Below are positions 1 through 10,798 of a stretch of 64,000 nucleotides of DNA, in pieces. A model generated the notes under the pieces. It saw only the letters and a program-made list of their open reading frames with translations. It ran no database searches and was not told where the DNA came from. Positions within the stretch are counted from its first letter, which is position 1; each line of letters opens with the position of its first letter. Source of the stretch: Kingdonia uniflora (lineage: Eukaryota > Streptophyta > Magnoliopsida > Ranunculales > Circaeasteraceae); assembly GCA_014058105.1 (NCBI GenBank), contig JACGCM010001664.1, forward strand, positions 1,272,508 through 1,336,507. Reading direction: 5' to 3'. The translations under genes were made by a program, and so were the position numbers.

Positions 1-196
1 AGATCTGGTACTTCGACGTGTCAATCAATCTTCGAGACCTCGAAAAGTTATCAAACAAACTTTCCAACATCCCAGGTGTAACTGATTCATCGGTACATGC
101 ATTTAAACGTCGTTCCTGAAGACTCCTAGTCGAGCATACCTCCAGCGTCGATCATTTGATCATCATTACCTTCGAGTATATTATTATACATCACGC

Positions 197-568
197 CTAT
201 AAAAGTAATCGTCTACATTCGCCTACACTACAAGTCAGAAATAGTAATACAGAAGGTCCAACTTCAGTGGCTGAGTTCTGTTCCTCGATGATCTCCTCCA
301 CACAGACAAGGCTGTCGGCCAGAGCTATCAGAAAGAGATAGCGCCTCTCAACGGTCGTAAAAAGGAACCTTAGCTGGTCCCACAGATAGGAATAAGAATC
401 ACCATTAAAGAACATTTCAGGTCCTACCCCCATAAGCTCAGGCATGTCCCAATTCAGGTCATGCTGCCCAAATAACTTCATATGCAGTTCCGCCATCTTT
501 GGCCCCACACGACGGTCACGAGCAAACCCCATCCTCTTCAGGCAACGCGTGTTTGGCGTGGTATCCAT
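197..568 (-). CDS. Antisense ORF of Tat copy A (unknown function)
   Basis: A 123-residue frame runs opposite to the retroelement. It starts MDTTPNTR and contains RRVGPKMAELHMKLFGQHD, then a hydrophobic stretch around residues 70-95 followed by acidic VEEIIEEQ. I do not recognise a domain. A clear homologue lies at 9466-9803 in copy B with about 85% similarity over the first 45 residues, so this is part of the element and not chance. A TATA-like box at 646-657 lies about 80 bp upstream on the same strand in both copies. In A the frame is open from start to stop; in B it is broken by a frameshift. It may be a 5' exon of the antisense gene or a separate gene. Confidence 0.55.
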   Translation of the reverse strand: MDTTPNTRCLKRMGFARDRRVGPKMAELHMKLFGQHDLNWDMPELMGVGPEMFFNGDSYSYLWDQLRFLFTTVERRYLFLIALADSLVCVEEIIEEQNSATEVGPSVLLFLTCSVGECRRLLL

Positions 569-645
569 TCAAATGCTCAAAATCAGAAGAAAGAAGCAGA
601 AGAATACTGTAAATGGAAGATGATACATCACCCCTATACAATAAC

Positions 646-657
646 CCATATTTATGG
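646..657 (-). promoter_or_regulatory. TATA-like box for the antisense ORF, copy A
   Basis: On the minus strand the sequence reads CCATAAATATGG, about 80 bp before the ATG at 568. The equivalent site in copy B (9879-9892) reads CCTATAAGTATGG at the same distance. Flanks between box and ATG have diverged more, which supports function at least in the past. Confidence 0.45.
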
Positions 658-1229
658 CCTTCACTTCATTTATTACCCTATAACCACCTACATCTCTTAA
701 AAACCCTTTTTTATCGCCTACCCGGAAACCAAGAGTCAAACAGCTCAAATTCCAAGACCAAACAGCTTTCTCAGCGAACACCTCTCCACTAGGCTTTGAG
801 ACCTTCGCTGAGATGGGGCAAATGTAGTAGCCTACTCGTAGCCTTCGACAGTCAGTTGAAGCCCACTTCACAGCCTGCTCGAATGTATCAAAGCCCACTC
901 AATATCTAAAACAGACTCCCCAGAGATCTCCAGAAGACGAAGCTTCGACATCAGACAAAGCTTCGAGAACAGATTAACGTACCACAGCAAAAATCCTTCG
1001 ACCTCAGTAGTACACGACCGAAGAAAGATAAGACAGACAATTACCTCAGACGGTGTATTGATTATCCCGTGTAGCTACAGTGACAGGTCCACCTACCACG
1101 CCGTTCAGAGACATCATCAATAAATATTGCAATGACAGTACTGACATAACTGACGCTCATAACTCGCCGGGATTTCCTGACAGTAATCATGTAAACCTGA
1201 TCCACCCTTGGTGACTCAGCTCCCTTTAT

Positions 1230-1244
1230 CTCTATAAATAGAGG
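1230..1244 (+). promoter_or_regulatory. Probable LTR TATA box, copy A
   Basis: TCTATAAATAGAGG is preceded by a CT-rich stretch and followed by GGAGAAGG, a usual plant LTR promoter layout at the U3/R boundary. It has the sense orientation of copy A. Confidence 0.5.
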
Positions 1245-1514
1245 AGAAGGGAAACCAAGGAGGGGTTGTCACTGTTTCTCTAAACAGGTGATCAAACAAC
1301 TAATAGCTTTGGAGTTGTTCTGACCAGGAAATGCTCTAGTGTTAAAAACATAAACAGAAATATAGAAGCAACTGAAAATAATTGTATGAAGACCTGAGTA
1401 ATGGACAATGCCAAAGATAGATATCATATCTCTTGTGTTCTGTCTGCATAATTTGCATATGGTGAGTAATCTCCCCCTTTTCCCTCAAATGCAGATGTTA
1501 GCAAGTACGAACAA

Positions 1515-1838
1515 CTAATCTTCATCTGAAATGTAAGTATGGGAAGAGTTGTCTGACTGATATGTGCACATCCAGATATCACTCAAAGGAAGTTCTTCCA
1601 AATGTCTCTGGTTCTGAGATATGTAAAGTGGCACATAAACCACCTCCGATAATGTTTCTCCAAAGTGATGCCAATAGTCAATAGGGACAAATTCAGGGTT
1701 ATTTGCTTTCAAGAGTATGGGATTTTTCCCATTCACGTTTTTGATGTACTTATCGCTCTTGAAATTCCTCCAAAATGTTGCCAATCTATCCCTCAAATAC
1801 ATCTCGGAAACATGCAGAAAATAAAACCCCTTCTGCAC
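1515..1838 (-). pseudogene. Possible CACTA (Transposase_24-like) exon
   Basis: A 107-residue frame contains LRDRLATFWRNFKSD, then VPIDYWHHF about 40 residues later and ISQNQRHLEELP after that. This order (basic-aromatic block with W-x-x-F-K, a later D-x-W-x-x-F, then a Q/N-R segment) resembles the plant Ptta/En/Spm transposase family PF03004. The call rests on pattern memory only. No TIR or target duplication was found around it, and it sits between Tat copies A and B. The surrounding bases 1341-2004 hold nothing else I recognise. Confidence 0.35.
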
Positions 1839-2009
1839 ATTGATTGAATCATAATGACATTAACAAATAACTTTAGAAGACTTGAACAACAACACAAAAT
1901 TTAATCAAATACTAAGTTTATTTAAACATAGTTAATATTACCTCCAAACCTTTTATTACGTTTTTTATGTCTTCATCAGGAATGTTAGTAATCTTTGAAT
2001 ATGACGGGC

Positions 2010-2595
2010 AGGATAGCCGCCCTCAATCGTTTTATTTATAAATCCTCAGATCGATGTGCCCATAAAGCAAAAAGAAAAACAATCCCGAGATCGACTGGAC
2101 CCCTGAGTGCGACCAAGCCTTCCTTGAACTCAAAACTTATCTTGGCCGTCTACCAATCATCAGCATACCTATCGAAGGAGAAATACTCTCTTTGTACCTT
2201 GCTGGCATAGAAACTTCTCTCAGTTCAGTGCACATTCGACTTGATTTCAACACTGAAAAACCTGTATATTTCATCAGCAAAACCCTAACCCTCGTAGAAA
2301 CTCGATATTCAAAACTCGAGCGTTTACTCCTCACACTTGTTTATTCAGCCCGTAAGCTCAAACCATATTTTCAGGCTCATCCCATCCGTGTTATTACCAG
2401 TTATCACTTTTGAGAAGTACTCAGCAAAAAAGAAAAATCCAGACGAGTGCAACAGCGGTCCGTATATCTTGGCGAACACGACATTACCTTCGAGAAGCAA
2501 ATATCCCCAAAAGGCCAAACAGTAGCAGACTTTCTAGCTGACTTCCCGGTCGAAGATATTGATTGGAAAGAACATGAAGACGATTTATTATAAGA
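2010..2595 (+). pseudogene. Tat copy B RT-RNase H 3' part
   Basis: The frame begins with the RT thumb/connection motif GRIAALNRFI, followed by ECDQAFLELKTYLG, YFISKTLTLVETRYSKLE, a YSARKLKPYFQAHPI segment and finally VADFLADFPVED. This is the usual C-terminal RT and first RNase H order of Tat polyproteins, and the same series recurs in copies C and D. Several frame changes are needed (2035, 2400-2420) and an in-frame stop follows ITSYHF. The second, archaeal-like RNase H that normally follows is almost completely deleted: only a short piece resembling its W-x-L-F-T-N-G start remains at 2630-2655 before the integrase. Confidence 0.8.
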
Positions 2596-2655
2596 ACAGC
2601 CCAAAATAGTAGATCCCTGGGACCGTCTCACTGGTTGACATTTATTCACAAACGG

Positions 2656-3790
2656 TCCTTGCTAGAAAACTGCCGCAGATATACTATCCATAAAAATCAA
2701 TTACATCGCAAATCCCCAAATGGTGTCCTCCTTCGATGCATATCCCAAGCTGAAGCCTCTCAAATCTTAGCCGAACTTCACGAAGGAACTTGTGGTGCTC
2801 ATACTGCTGGTCATTCTATGGCCCTTCGAGCTGTTACCCAAGGATTATTTTGGCCCGATATGAAAAAACAAGCTTCAGACTATGTAAAACAATGTGACAA
2901 ATGTCAGCGCCACGCTCACGATATCCATTTCCCCACTCGAGACCTCCATTTCAGTCAAGTTTCTTGGTCATTCAAAAGATGGGCCATCGATCTCATTGGA
3001 CCCTTCCCAAAAGCTTCGGGTAGTAGAGAAAACACCATCGTCCCAGCCGATTACTTCACAAAATGGGGTCGAAGTTGTTCCTCTTTGCCAAACCAGAGAA
3101 GAAGAAGTTATCAAATTTTTATGGGAAAACATCATCACTCCCTTTGGCTGCCCCCATATGATTCGATGCGACAATGGTCCCCAATTCGTCGGTAGAAAAA
3201 TCAAAAATATCCTAAAAAAAGACAACATCATTCTCTCACCCTCAACACCTTACTATCCCCAGGGTAACGGTCAAGTCGAAGCAATCAACAAAAAAATTGT
3301 CGACGATCTTAAGAAGAGAGTCGATGCAAAGAAAGGACGATTGGTTCAAGAGTTACAACACGTCCTCTGGGCCTATCGCAAAACACCAAGAAAATCCACA
3401 GGATGTACCCCTTTCCTCCTGACATATGGGACCGAAGCTGTACTACCAACTCAATTCGAAGAACCCACCTGAGACCCTAATCTCCCAGACAAAGATAATG
3501 AGTTTGAACTTGCGTGCAACATGTTATGGATTGATGAGACCAAAGATCGAGCTATCGCCAACCTTGGCCGCTACCACACTTCACTTCAAAAATCCTGCAA
3601 CAAGAGAGTTTAACCAAGAAGTTTCGACATTGGAGATCTAGTACTTCGACATGTCAATCAATCTTTGAAACCTCGGAATGCCGGTAAGTTAGCCGAATCT
3701 TGGGAAGGACCCTACGTCGTCTACGATAAAACAGACAAGGGTTCTTATTACTTAATGACGGAAGACGAAGAGCCTCTACCAAACCCCTAG
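2656..3790 (+). pseudogene. Tat copy B integrase
   Basis: Zinc-binding HHCC module: the histidines lie in HEGTCGAH..GH and the cysteines in CDKCQR (about 2780-2915). Catalytic DDE residues are visible in WAIDLIGPFP, RCDNGPQF and GQVEAINK. A GPY-type C-terminal module follows (NAGKLAESWEGPYVVYD, about 3680-3725). There is one frameshift near 3062, between the first Asp block and the second, and there are stops at 3470 and about 3610. The protein could not be made as it stands. The integrase would insert element cDNA into chromosomes. The end of this frame is duplicated at bases 1-50 in copy A. Confidence 0.88.
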
Positions 3791-3894
3791 AACACAATAC
3801 AGCTGGTCTCCTATAACAGGCCTTATCTCCAATCTTGTACAACTAATGTAATCCAACATATTCAATAAACAAGATTGTTTTACCCAGACTTTCT

Positions 3895-4640
3895 CTCCGT
3901 TTTCATTTTGTATTTCTTGGCTTAACTTAGGTATCATGTCCAACTTCATCTCGACTGATACTTGGGGCGGCCATGAATTGCTCAAGTCTCCAATTTCGAG
4001 CAAACTAGAGGGGCAAGGAAGGTCGAAAGACCAGACCCGTGGGATGTATTGGGGGCGATCATATAATGCATCGCTATGGCTTAGGCCTTCAAAGTCCAGT
4101 CATTTTCTTGGTTAAACCTAGGTATCATGTCCACCCTCGCCTCGACTGATACTTGGGGGTGGCCTTGAATTGCTCAAGTCTCCAATTTCGAGCAAACTCG
4201 AGGGGCATGGAAGGTCGAAAGACCGGACCCTCAGCAATGCATTGGGGGCGATCAGATATACTTCATCCAAGCTCTGAAACCGTCAAAGTCTAGTCCATTT
4301 CTCGGTTTACCCCGGGTATCATGTCTACCCTCGCCCCGACTGGTACTTGGGGGCAACCTTGAATTGCTCAAGTTTCCAACATTCGAGCAAACTCGAGGGC
4401 AAGGATGGTCGAAAGACCGGACCCTCGGGAATGCGTTGGAGGCGGTCAGATATTGCTTCGCTGTGGCTCAGGCCTTCGAAGTCCAGTAAATTTTCTGGTT
4501 TCCTCTAAGTATCACGTCCCCTCGGCCCGACTGATACTCGGAGGCGACCTAAAAGTTTTTCAAAATTTCAACATCATTGTGGCTTCGAACTTCGATGTCC
4601 AGTAAAACATTCAGAGTTCAATTTACATATCTTCGATACT
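3895..4640 (+). repeat. Tandem repeat downstream of pol in Tat copy B
   Basis: The phrase GTATCATGTCC (last copy GTATCACGTCC) recurs at 3931, 4122, 4316 and 4509, giving units of 191-194 bp. Each unit also has TGATACTTGGGGG, GAATTGCTCAAG and GGTCGAAAGACC. Four units are recognisable and the last is the most diverged. Tandem repeats at this place, between pol and the antisense gene, are typical of Tat elements; copy C has a shorter-period one at 48080. Confidence 0.85.
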
Positions 4641-5225
4641 CTTTAGATTTCGATCACACTACAGTCAGTCGAACAAATCTAATATTTTACTTCAACCAAT
4701 GCAAATTCCTACTTTGAATATAATCAAATTTCTACTCCTTAAGACCAAACTTCTACAATCCTTAACAACAATCATTTACAAAAATACTATCTGCAAACCC
4801 ATCCAGCACAGAGCACATTCAACATATTATCCATCAGGGGAACAATTGTAGCATAATTCAAAGATCAATCTTCAAAAGTCCAAAACAAGCATAATCAACA
4901 GAACGTGCATTCAAATTCTAACAATTCAAAGTCAGAGAGATAACACAATCTATCCGCAAGATAGATATCGAATCAGAAGTTCAGAATCAGTATGTTCAGA
5001 AAATACGCATCAATATGTTCAGCATCAACTTCAGAAATTCAGTAGATAACAAAAGCAAAAACAACTCTACCAAGTTCAGAAACCAACAAAAAAAGCAACA
5101 TCGTTCAAACATAGTACAACTCAACATTACAACCAGCAGAAGAGGACATGAGAACCCAACCTCAATTACCTCATATGGGCGCGGTTGCACCTTCTTGCTC
5201 CACAAACGCCCCAACACCAGCAACC
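4641..5225. other. AT-rich spacer of Tat copy B
   Basis: Between the tandem repeat and the 3' end of the antisense gene. Frames on the minus strand (4996-5232) are hydrophobic and low in complexity, and I do not regard them as coding. No repeat or motif was recognised. Confidence 0.5.
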
Positions 5226-7350
5226 TCAGCAAGCAGCCTCATTCAAACCTTCGACCGCCAGACCATCAGCAGTGCCACCTATGGGTGCGCCAAGAAGAGA
5301 AGTTTCAACACCACCCCCAGTACTTCCAATTGCCTTCTCAACAACGTTCACCTCCCCTCCCTTCATCTGCAACTCATCCCCCACAACAAGTTCTGGAGAC
5401 ACAAGATAAGGTTGCAATGTATCGGTATCATACCCCATACCATCTATAAACTTCTTCAACCTCACATTCCCCATGCATTCCTTATCATACTGCCGCTGAA
5501 AACCCACCTTTTGTTCCGCTTTTGCCTTTTTACACGCCTTAAGCTTTGCCAACCACTCTCGCTCCAACCTTGACCGCTGCTGCTCGAGCCTCTCATCATA
5601 AGAGTCAGTAAGCACATCAATATCTTGCTTCAGCTTCCTAACTTAAGATACCCATGATGCCTCTTTCCCACTAGAAAGATCCAGGTTTTCTTTCGCTTGT
5701 CGCAACTTTGCCTTTACCAACTTCATTGCCTTGTTGCAAGTCTCAACCCAGACTTTCGTCTGCTAAAAATACTCAAGATATCAGTGAACCTCAAAACTCA
5801 AACAATTTGCAAGTAACTTTGAAATATTACTACAGAAAGCTATATATAGTTACTTGAGACATGTGCTTCTTTATCTCCTTTGAAGCTTCGTCAGGGTCAT
5901 CTTCCTAGAGCTCGACCATCGAAGCCGGCTTTGCCACAGCCTGCTCTTGTCGTTCAGCCTCCGTCATTTCATCATCCTCCTCCATTGTATCATCCTCTCC
6001 AAGCACCTTACGCCTCTTATGTTGAATAACCTTTGATTGTTGCACCATAGGGGCTTCGAAAGCTACCCGGCCCTTCCCTTTTTTTGCTTGAGAAGACACC
6101 TGTTTTGGTTTCATCCTCGAAGCTTCTCCACCCCCTTCGGACACTGGCAGTGCTTGCTTCGCAACCCTCCGCGGCCTCGACTCAAACTGGTAGTTCCTCG
6201 ACATCTCTTCCCCTCCCATTTCATTTTGCTCCTTCGAAACACCTACCCCACTATTTCTCTTTGGCCGCTTCGACGTAGCGGGTACGTCTCGAAGCTGTGA
6301 ATCCACCTTTTTTCTCCTTTGCCTTTTGATCTTGAGACTGCCAAACACCGAATTTACCCAATCTTCACTAGCCTCGAGCAGAGTATCAATATAATTAACC
6401 GGATAATCCCAAGACGAACTCTTCGGACCTGTAGAGTAAAGCAAAAACATAATTAACACTTCTTTCAGAAACACATCAACAACAAACCCTTCGACAGTAA
6501 ACTTACTTTTGTTATATACTCTATGATGCAATTTATAAGGGTCATCCTCGTCTACATTCTCGTAGTTACCCCTTACTATCAGTAAATCTTTATTCCACCC
6601 CCGGCCTGTCGAGCACAGATCAAAGAACTAAGGTTTTTCTGGGTGACATTGGATGTGATAGGTCCCCGAGTTTTGACTAGCCTTCCTCGAATAAAAGGCA
6701 ATAATGTCGAACCACTTAATTAAACTTCGACTCTCACTAGCCAATTTCACATTCATCCCCTCTATCACCCTCATCATCACATAAAAATTATCGTTCATCT
6801 GCGCCGGAGCCACCCCCCAGAAATTCAGTACTTCTTTCACCAGTCGCCGAAGAGGAAGCTCCAGTCCCAATCGAATTTAGCCCCTATAAGCCATAATCCC
6901 ATCCCCAGGATCTGATCTGAAGGTCAACCCTGCCCCCGCAGTACTAAGAAATACCCCCACCTTTGAGAGTTCTAATTTCACGGTAAATCGATCTAACCTA
7001 ATCCTATCTTTAACTGAAATGGCACCTTCGACCTTATTCGAATCAGTCGAATCCTAATTATCGCCCTTCTGCACCTTACCTCCCTCCCCACCACCCGAAG
7101 GTCCTACATCACATCCCTCCCCCCATACTATTTCCTCCTCATCACTATCTTCGGTCACTATCATCTTTCGACGTCTCGTGACCAGAATATCATCAGCCGG
7201 CAGAATCATCGACAACGGGGCCTCGGTTACCACATCTAACACCTCTAAATCGCTGCCTCTATCTATTGGGTCTCGACCAGAAGTACTAGCTTCGACCTCG
7301 TTGACCTCTTCATCCACCAGTCTCTGCCTCGAAGCCCAACGATTACGCAT
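5226..7350 (-). pseudogene. Tat antisense gene (aORF), copy B
   Basis: A three-exon antisense gene. Exon 1 is 7350-6507, with an acidic/basic N-terminus and then a domain with LPLRRLVKEVLNFWGVAPAQ and a later FFDLCSTGRGWN. Intron 6506-6429 has GTAAGT...CTACAG. Exon 2 (6428-5854) is basic and Ser/Pro/Glu-rich with KRPKRN and RKVLGEDD clusters, perhaps nuclear localisation signals. Exon 3 starts at 5762 and includes a charged coiled coil (LEREWLAKLKACKKAKAEQK). The exon 1 domain resembles the putative gypsy-type transposon domain PF04195. Copy C holds the same gene at 44164-47864 with the first intron in the same place. Stops near 7055, 6880, 6630 and 5645 inactivate it. Function is unknown. 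Confidence 0.75.
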
Positions 7351-8654
7351 TTTTGCCTACAGAAGAAGAGGCATGCAATTAGGGTGGAAAATTCGACAAT
7401 CCTGTGTCTATCACCCTTATCCTATCTATCCCTTCTAGATACTTCTCCCAACCTCAAATCTCAGACACAATACCTCCTAAAAAAAAACTCACCATATCCT
7501 AGACTGGGTCGAAACCTAGTTCTAACAAGCCTCCTTACTCCCGAAAATAACCCCTAAACCTCAAACGTATAATCTCCTACCAGCCCTCTCAGACAGAGAA
7601 CAAAACAAAATAAACATGACAGAGATCAAGTGGCTTACCAGTGGTTAGCAGTGCTACCCTCGGATCAGCAAGATCAAACCAACAACAGTAGCAGGAACCC
7701 CCAAAGTTCGAAATAATATATGTTTTCTTCTCTCAACTTTTTGATTCTCACAGTACAGTAATCAATCTTCTCCCACTTATATATCTTTAAAAAAAAACTA
7801 AACTGCCTCGATTTCCTAAATACTATCATTACCACGACCCCACTACCCCGGCCTTTCGGCTCCAATGTGGCTTGATCAATTTACCCCTCACACTTACCAC
7901 GTGCGAACAACGCCCTTACTACCATCTGCATGCAAAACCCGAAGCTTCTTGAACCTTCTTTTCCCCTACTCGAAGCTAAACAATCAAGTCCAAATAGTCA
8001 CATCATAACCTTTTTTCCGTCATACGAAAAAAACAACATCATTACCTTTTGCACACTGCCCCAGGCACTCGTACGAGTCTAACAGACCAGCCGTCTGGGC
8101 TGTCAGAACAGCTAGTCAAATCAAACTCAATCTTCGACACAGTCCTATACTCGAGTATTCAGCCACTTCACGTCTCGAACAATCCTTAGCATCTAGCCTC
8201 AAACAAATTCATCTAAATATATCGACCTTCGACATCCAACACATCCCTTAACTCAAAAGTTTTGACCCTTCGACCGAATACAGTCGTAAGTTCGACCAAT
8301 CAAAAACCTTGGGCTTATAGATAAATTTTTCAGCTTTGTCACAGTTTACTTTTCCCTTTGAAAAATTCATTTTTATCTTTGATGAACACAAACTGTACAT
8401 TTCGACAACTGTATTATCCATTCAATATCTGATTGTATTACTATTACCCACAGTTCGACAAAACAAGTTATTCAAAGAAATCATTTTCATTCAGAAAAGA
8501 AGCTAACATTATAAACCTTGTACAAAACAAAACAAGAGACAAAAGAAACATACCAAAAGAAAGCAACAACACTACTACATTACAGAGAACCCTAGCTATT
8601 AGCGGGCTGTTCTTCTTCGATAACGGCCGCTACATTTGTATCCTCTTGGTTTTA
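7351..8654. other. Non-coding stretch between antisense genes, Tat copy B
   Basis: Contains many scattered TTCGAC/CTTCGA words, a compositional habit of this element, and long AT-rich segments. I see no convincing exon and no direct repeat longer than about 15 bp. It may be intron or upstream sequence of the antisense gene. Confidence 0.4.
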
Positions 8655-8889
8655 TATCCTCGGCGAAGCCCCAAAGAAGAGACAGTCGGTGGCCGAGGAA
8701 CGGCCCATCATCTGCACTATGCCCTACCAGTTCGCGAAGGGCTTGTCATAGAGTGGGGCCTTAGGTTCCGCTTCAAAGAGGTCTGGCATTTCAACATCAA
8801 TATCCTCCTTTATTCCGAACCTCCGTTAAAGACCCAACAAAGCCTCCTTGATCCTCCTGGCCCTCACCACCGTTTGATGTTTCAGCCAT
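8655..8889 (-). pseudogene. Short antisense ORF in Tat copy B
   Basis: Starts at ATG 8889 with MAETSNGGEGQEDQGG. After a one-base shift at about 8797 it continues as DIDVEMPDLFEAEPKAP and DKPFANW, and ends near 8655. It is acidic. A strong TATA box (8961-8976) lies about 80 bp upstream on the same strand, a sensible promoter-to-start distance. It is possibly the first exon of the antisense gene at 7350-5226; no splice donor was fixed. No known domain. Confidence 0.4.
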
Positions 8890-8960
8890 GTTGATCAACA
8901 AACAAAGTAAGAGATAGAGAGAAAGATGCAGGGCAGATGAAGAAGTTCCCTCCAACCTAT

Positions 8961-8976
8961 CCCCTTTTATACCTAC
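8961..8976 (-). promoter_or_regulatory. TATA box on the minus strand, Tat copy B
   Basis: The minus strand reads GGTATAAAAGGGG, close to the plant TATA consensus, about 80 bp before ATG 8889. It suggests the antisense genes had their own promoter within the element. Confidence 0.5.
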
Positions 8977-9465
8977 AAATCCACCATGATTTTCCCTCTC
9001 CCGTAACTGAATTAATGACAACCTTTCATTTCCAACCTCAAAAATTCAACATGCAACCTCTCCAACTTTCTAGACGTAACCGATTCATCGGTACATGCAT
9101 TCAAACCTCATTCCCGAGGACCTCTAGTCGAGCACCTCACCCACATCGAGCATTCGACCATCATAACCATCAATTATTATAAGCAGCATTTCATCATACC
9201 TTCGACTATATCACGTTCTGATCATCATAACCCAGATAGAAATAACCTTCGATCATCTCTATACCTTGCGCCTACAAGAGTATTCGCTTACATTCGTCTA
9301 GACTATCAATCAGATACAACAATATAAGTACGCAAAAAATACTTTGTCCATTCCAAATAGCAAATCCAACAAACAAATTATATTTTTACTACCACTCAAA
9401 ACGCAAAAAGAACCCCCTCCCACACAGCAAAACAGAAGCCTACAGAAATACAAATATTTCCACCA

Positions 9466-9803
9466 TCAACCCGAAACCCTACTTCCAGAAGGACCAGCTC
9501 TACTTGCCACGCTTCGCTCCTCGATGATCTCCTCTGCACAAACGAGACTTTCGGCCAGAGCAATCAGAAAGAGATAGTGCCTCTTAGCAGTCGTAAAATG
9601 AAACTTCAGCTGTTCCCACAGATAAGAATATGGATCACCATTGAAAAACTCCACAGGCCCTGCCTTTACCGGTCCGGCATGTCCCAGTTCAGGTCATGTT
9701 GCCCAAAAAAATTCATATGCAGTTCCGCCATCTTCCGCCCCACTCGACGATCGCGAGTGAACCCCATCCTCTTCTGGTAACGCGTGTTCGGCATGGTATC
9801 CAT
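9466..9803 (-). pseudogene. Antisense ORF, copy B homologue of 197-568
   Basis: Starts MDTMPNTRYQKRMGFTRD at 9803 and shares the MAELHM, FGQHDLNWDMP and YLFLIALAESLVCAEEIIEE blocks with copy A. A small indel near 9660 shifts the frame after WDMPDR, so the protein is split. The TATA-like box at 9879-9892 matches that of copy A. No function recognised. Confidence 0.55.
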
Positions 9804-9878
9804 CCAAATGAAAAGAGTATTGAGAAAGAGCAGAAGACTATTACAGATGAAAGAAGATATAGTATACCTCCACAATAA

Positions 9879-9892
9879 CCCATACTTATAGG
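9879..9892 (-). promoter_or_regulatory. TATA-like box for the antisense ORF, copy B
   Basis: Minus-strand CCTATAAGTATGG, placed about 80 bp before ATG 9803 as in copy A (646-657). Confidence 0.42.
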
Positions 9893-10798
9893 CTTCAATG
9901 CATTTATTACCCTATAACTAGCTGCATCTCTTAAAAACCCTTTTTTATTACTTTCCCAAAAAAAAAGACAGTCAAACCGCTCAGATTCCAAGACCGAATA
10001 GTAAAACTCGCTAGGGTTGTTACCAAAAATCTCGCCCTACTTCCGGATTGAATTAATGACCTGAACGGATTTCGTACCTCCCCCTTGCTTTTAATCCCAT
10101 TTCTAAGAAGCCGGGATTCCGACAACTCGTTTTAGAGGTTGGATGATTTTAAGAGTTTCTTTCAGTCTGAGAATACGCTTGGATAGTTACAAAAGGAATC
10201 ACAATACTCCTGGTTTCAATTATTAACCGGTATGGATTTTGAAACTCTCCAAAGCTTTAGATCGTATGCCTGAAAAACTTTGCTACCGGCAACTTATTTG
10301 CTAGTTTGAATCATTTTTAAGAGTTTGTTTCATCCGACAGCATGCCCTAGTTACCAAATAGCTCGCCATAATCCCAAATTGAATTATTGACTGGTACATA
10401 TTTCGCACCTCCTCATAGCTTTGGATACCATTTCTGAGAATCATGGCGTCTGACAATTCATTTGAGAGGTTGGACATTTTTAAAAGTTTCTTTCAGTCCG
10501 TGAACAAGGTAGGATAGTTATAAAATGAATCCCAATACTCCTGGTTTCAATTATTGACCGGTAAATATTTCGAAACTCTCCGAAGCTTTATATTACATTT
10601 CTGAGAAACTCGGCTCCCGGTAACTCCTTTGCGAGTTTGGATCATCTTTAAGAGTTAGTTTAAGTCTGACAACACGCTAGGATAGTTACCAAATAACTCT
10701 CTGTTGCTTTATATCCCATTTTGGAGAATCTTGGCTTCAGGCAAAAAGTTTGAGAGGTTGAACGTTTTGAAGAGTTTCTTTTTGGCCGTGAATACGCT

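Larger units (their letters stand above)
1..1340 (+). mobile_element. Ty3/gypsy Tat-lineage element, copy A (3' remnant)
   Basis: The first ~50 bases match the 3' end of the integrase frame of copy B (around 3637). At about base 55 the sequence jumps to material matching 9060 onward in copy B, so roughly 5.4 kb present in B (tandem repeat and main antisense gene) is missing. Matching continues to about 790. Beyond that lies sequence that B has lost, including a TATA-box region at 1230-1244 that looks like LTR U3 promoter sequence. The LTR start could not be fixed; homology to anything else in the window ends near 1340. Internal coding capacity for transposition is absent. Confidence 0.75.
2005..10002 (+). 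mobile_element. Ty3/gypsy Tat-lineage element, copy B
   Basis: Order on the plus strand: end of RT/RNase H, integrase, a ~193-bp tandem repeat, then a long region whose genes lie on the minus strand. This layout (pol, tandem repeats, antisense ORF) is known for the Tat/Retand/Grande branch of plant Ty3/gypsy elements. Gag, protease and the RT core are missing on the left. On the right, homology with copy A stops at about 10002, where the satellite array begins, so the 3' LTR is lost. Coding regions carry stops and frameshifts. Confidence 0.85.

Noticed and set aside
60..800. Direct repeat of 60-800 with 9060-10002 as a pair of LTRs of one element
   Set aside because: The repeated part contains an antisense ORF, and each copy lies downstream of its own pol end; they are equivalent internal regions of two elements (A and B), not LTRs.
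4996..5232. Hydrophobic minus-strand frame after the antisense gene of copy B
   Set aside because: Low-complexity Leu/Phe run without similarity to the corresponding end in copy C.
5015..5573. Overlapping plus-strand frames of 74-144 codons
   Set aside because: They lie opposite the coiled-coil exon of the antisense gene; Pro/Gln/Ser-rich shadow of that strand.
6037..6300. Plus-strand frame of 87 codons
   Set aside because: Shadow of the basic exon 2 of the antisense gene, which has better composition and a homologue in copy C.
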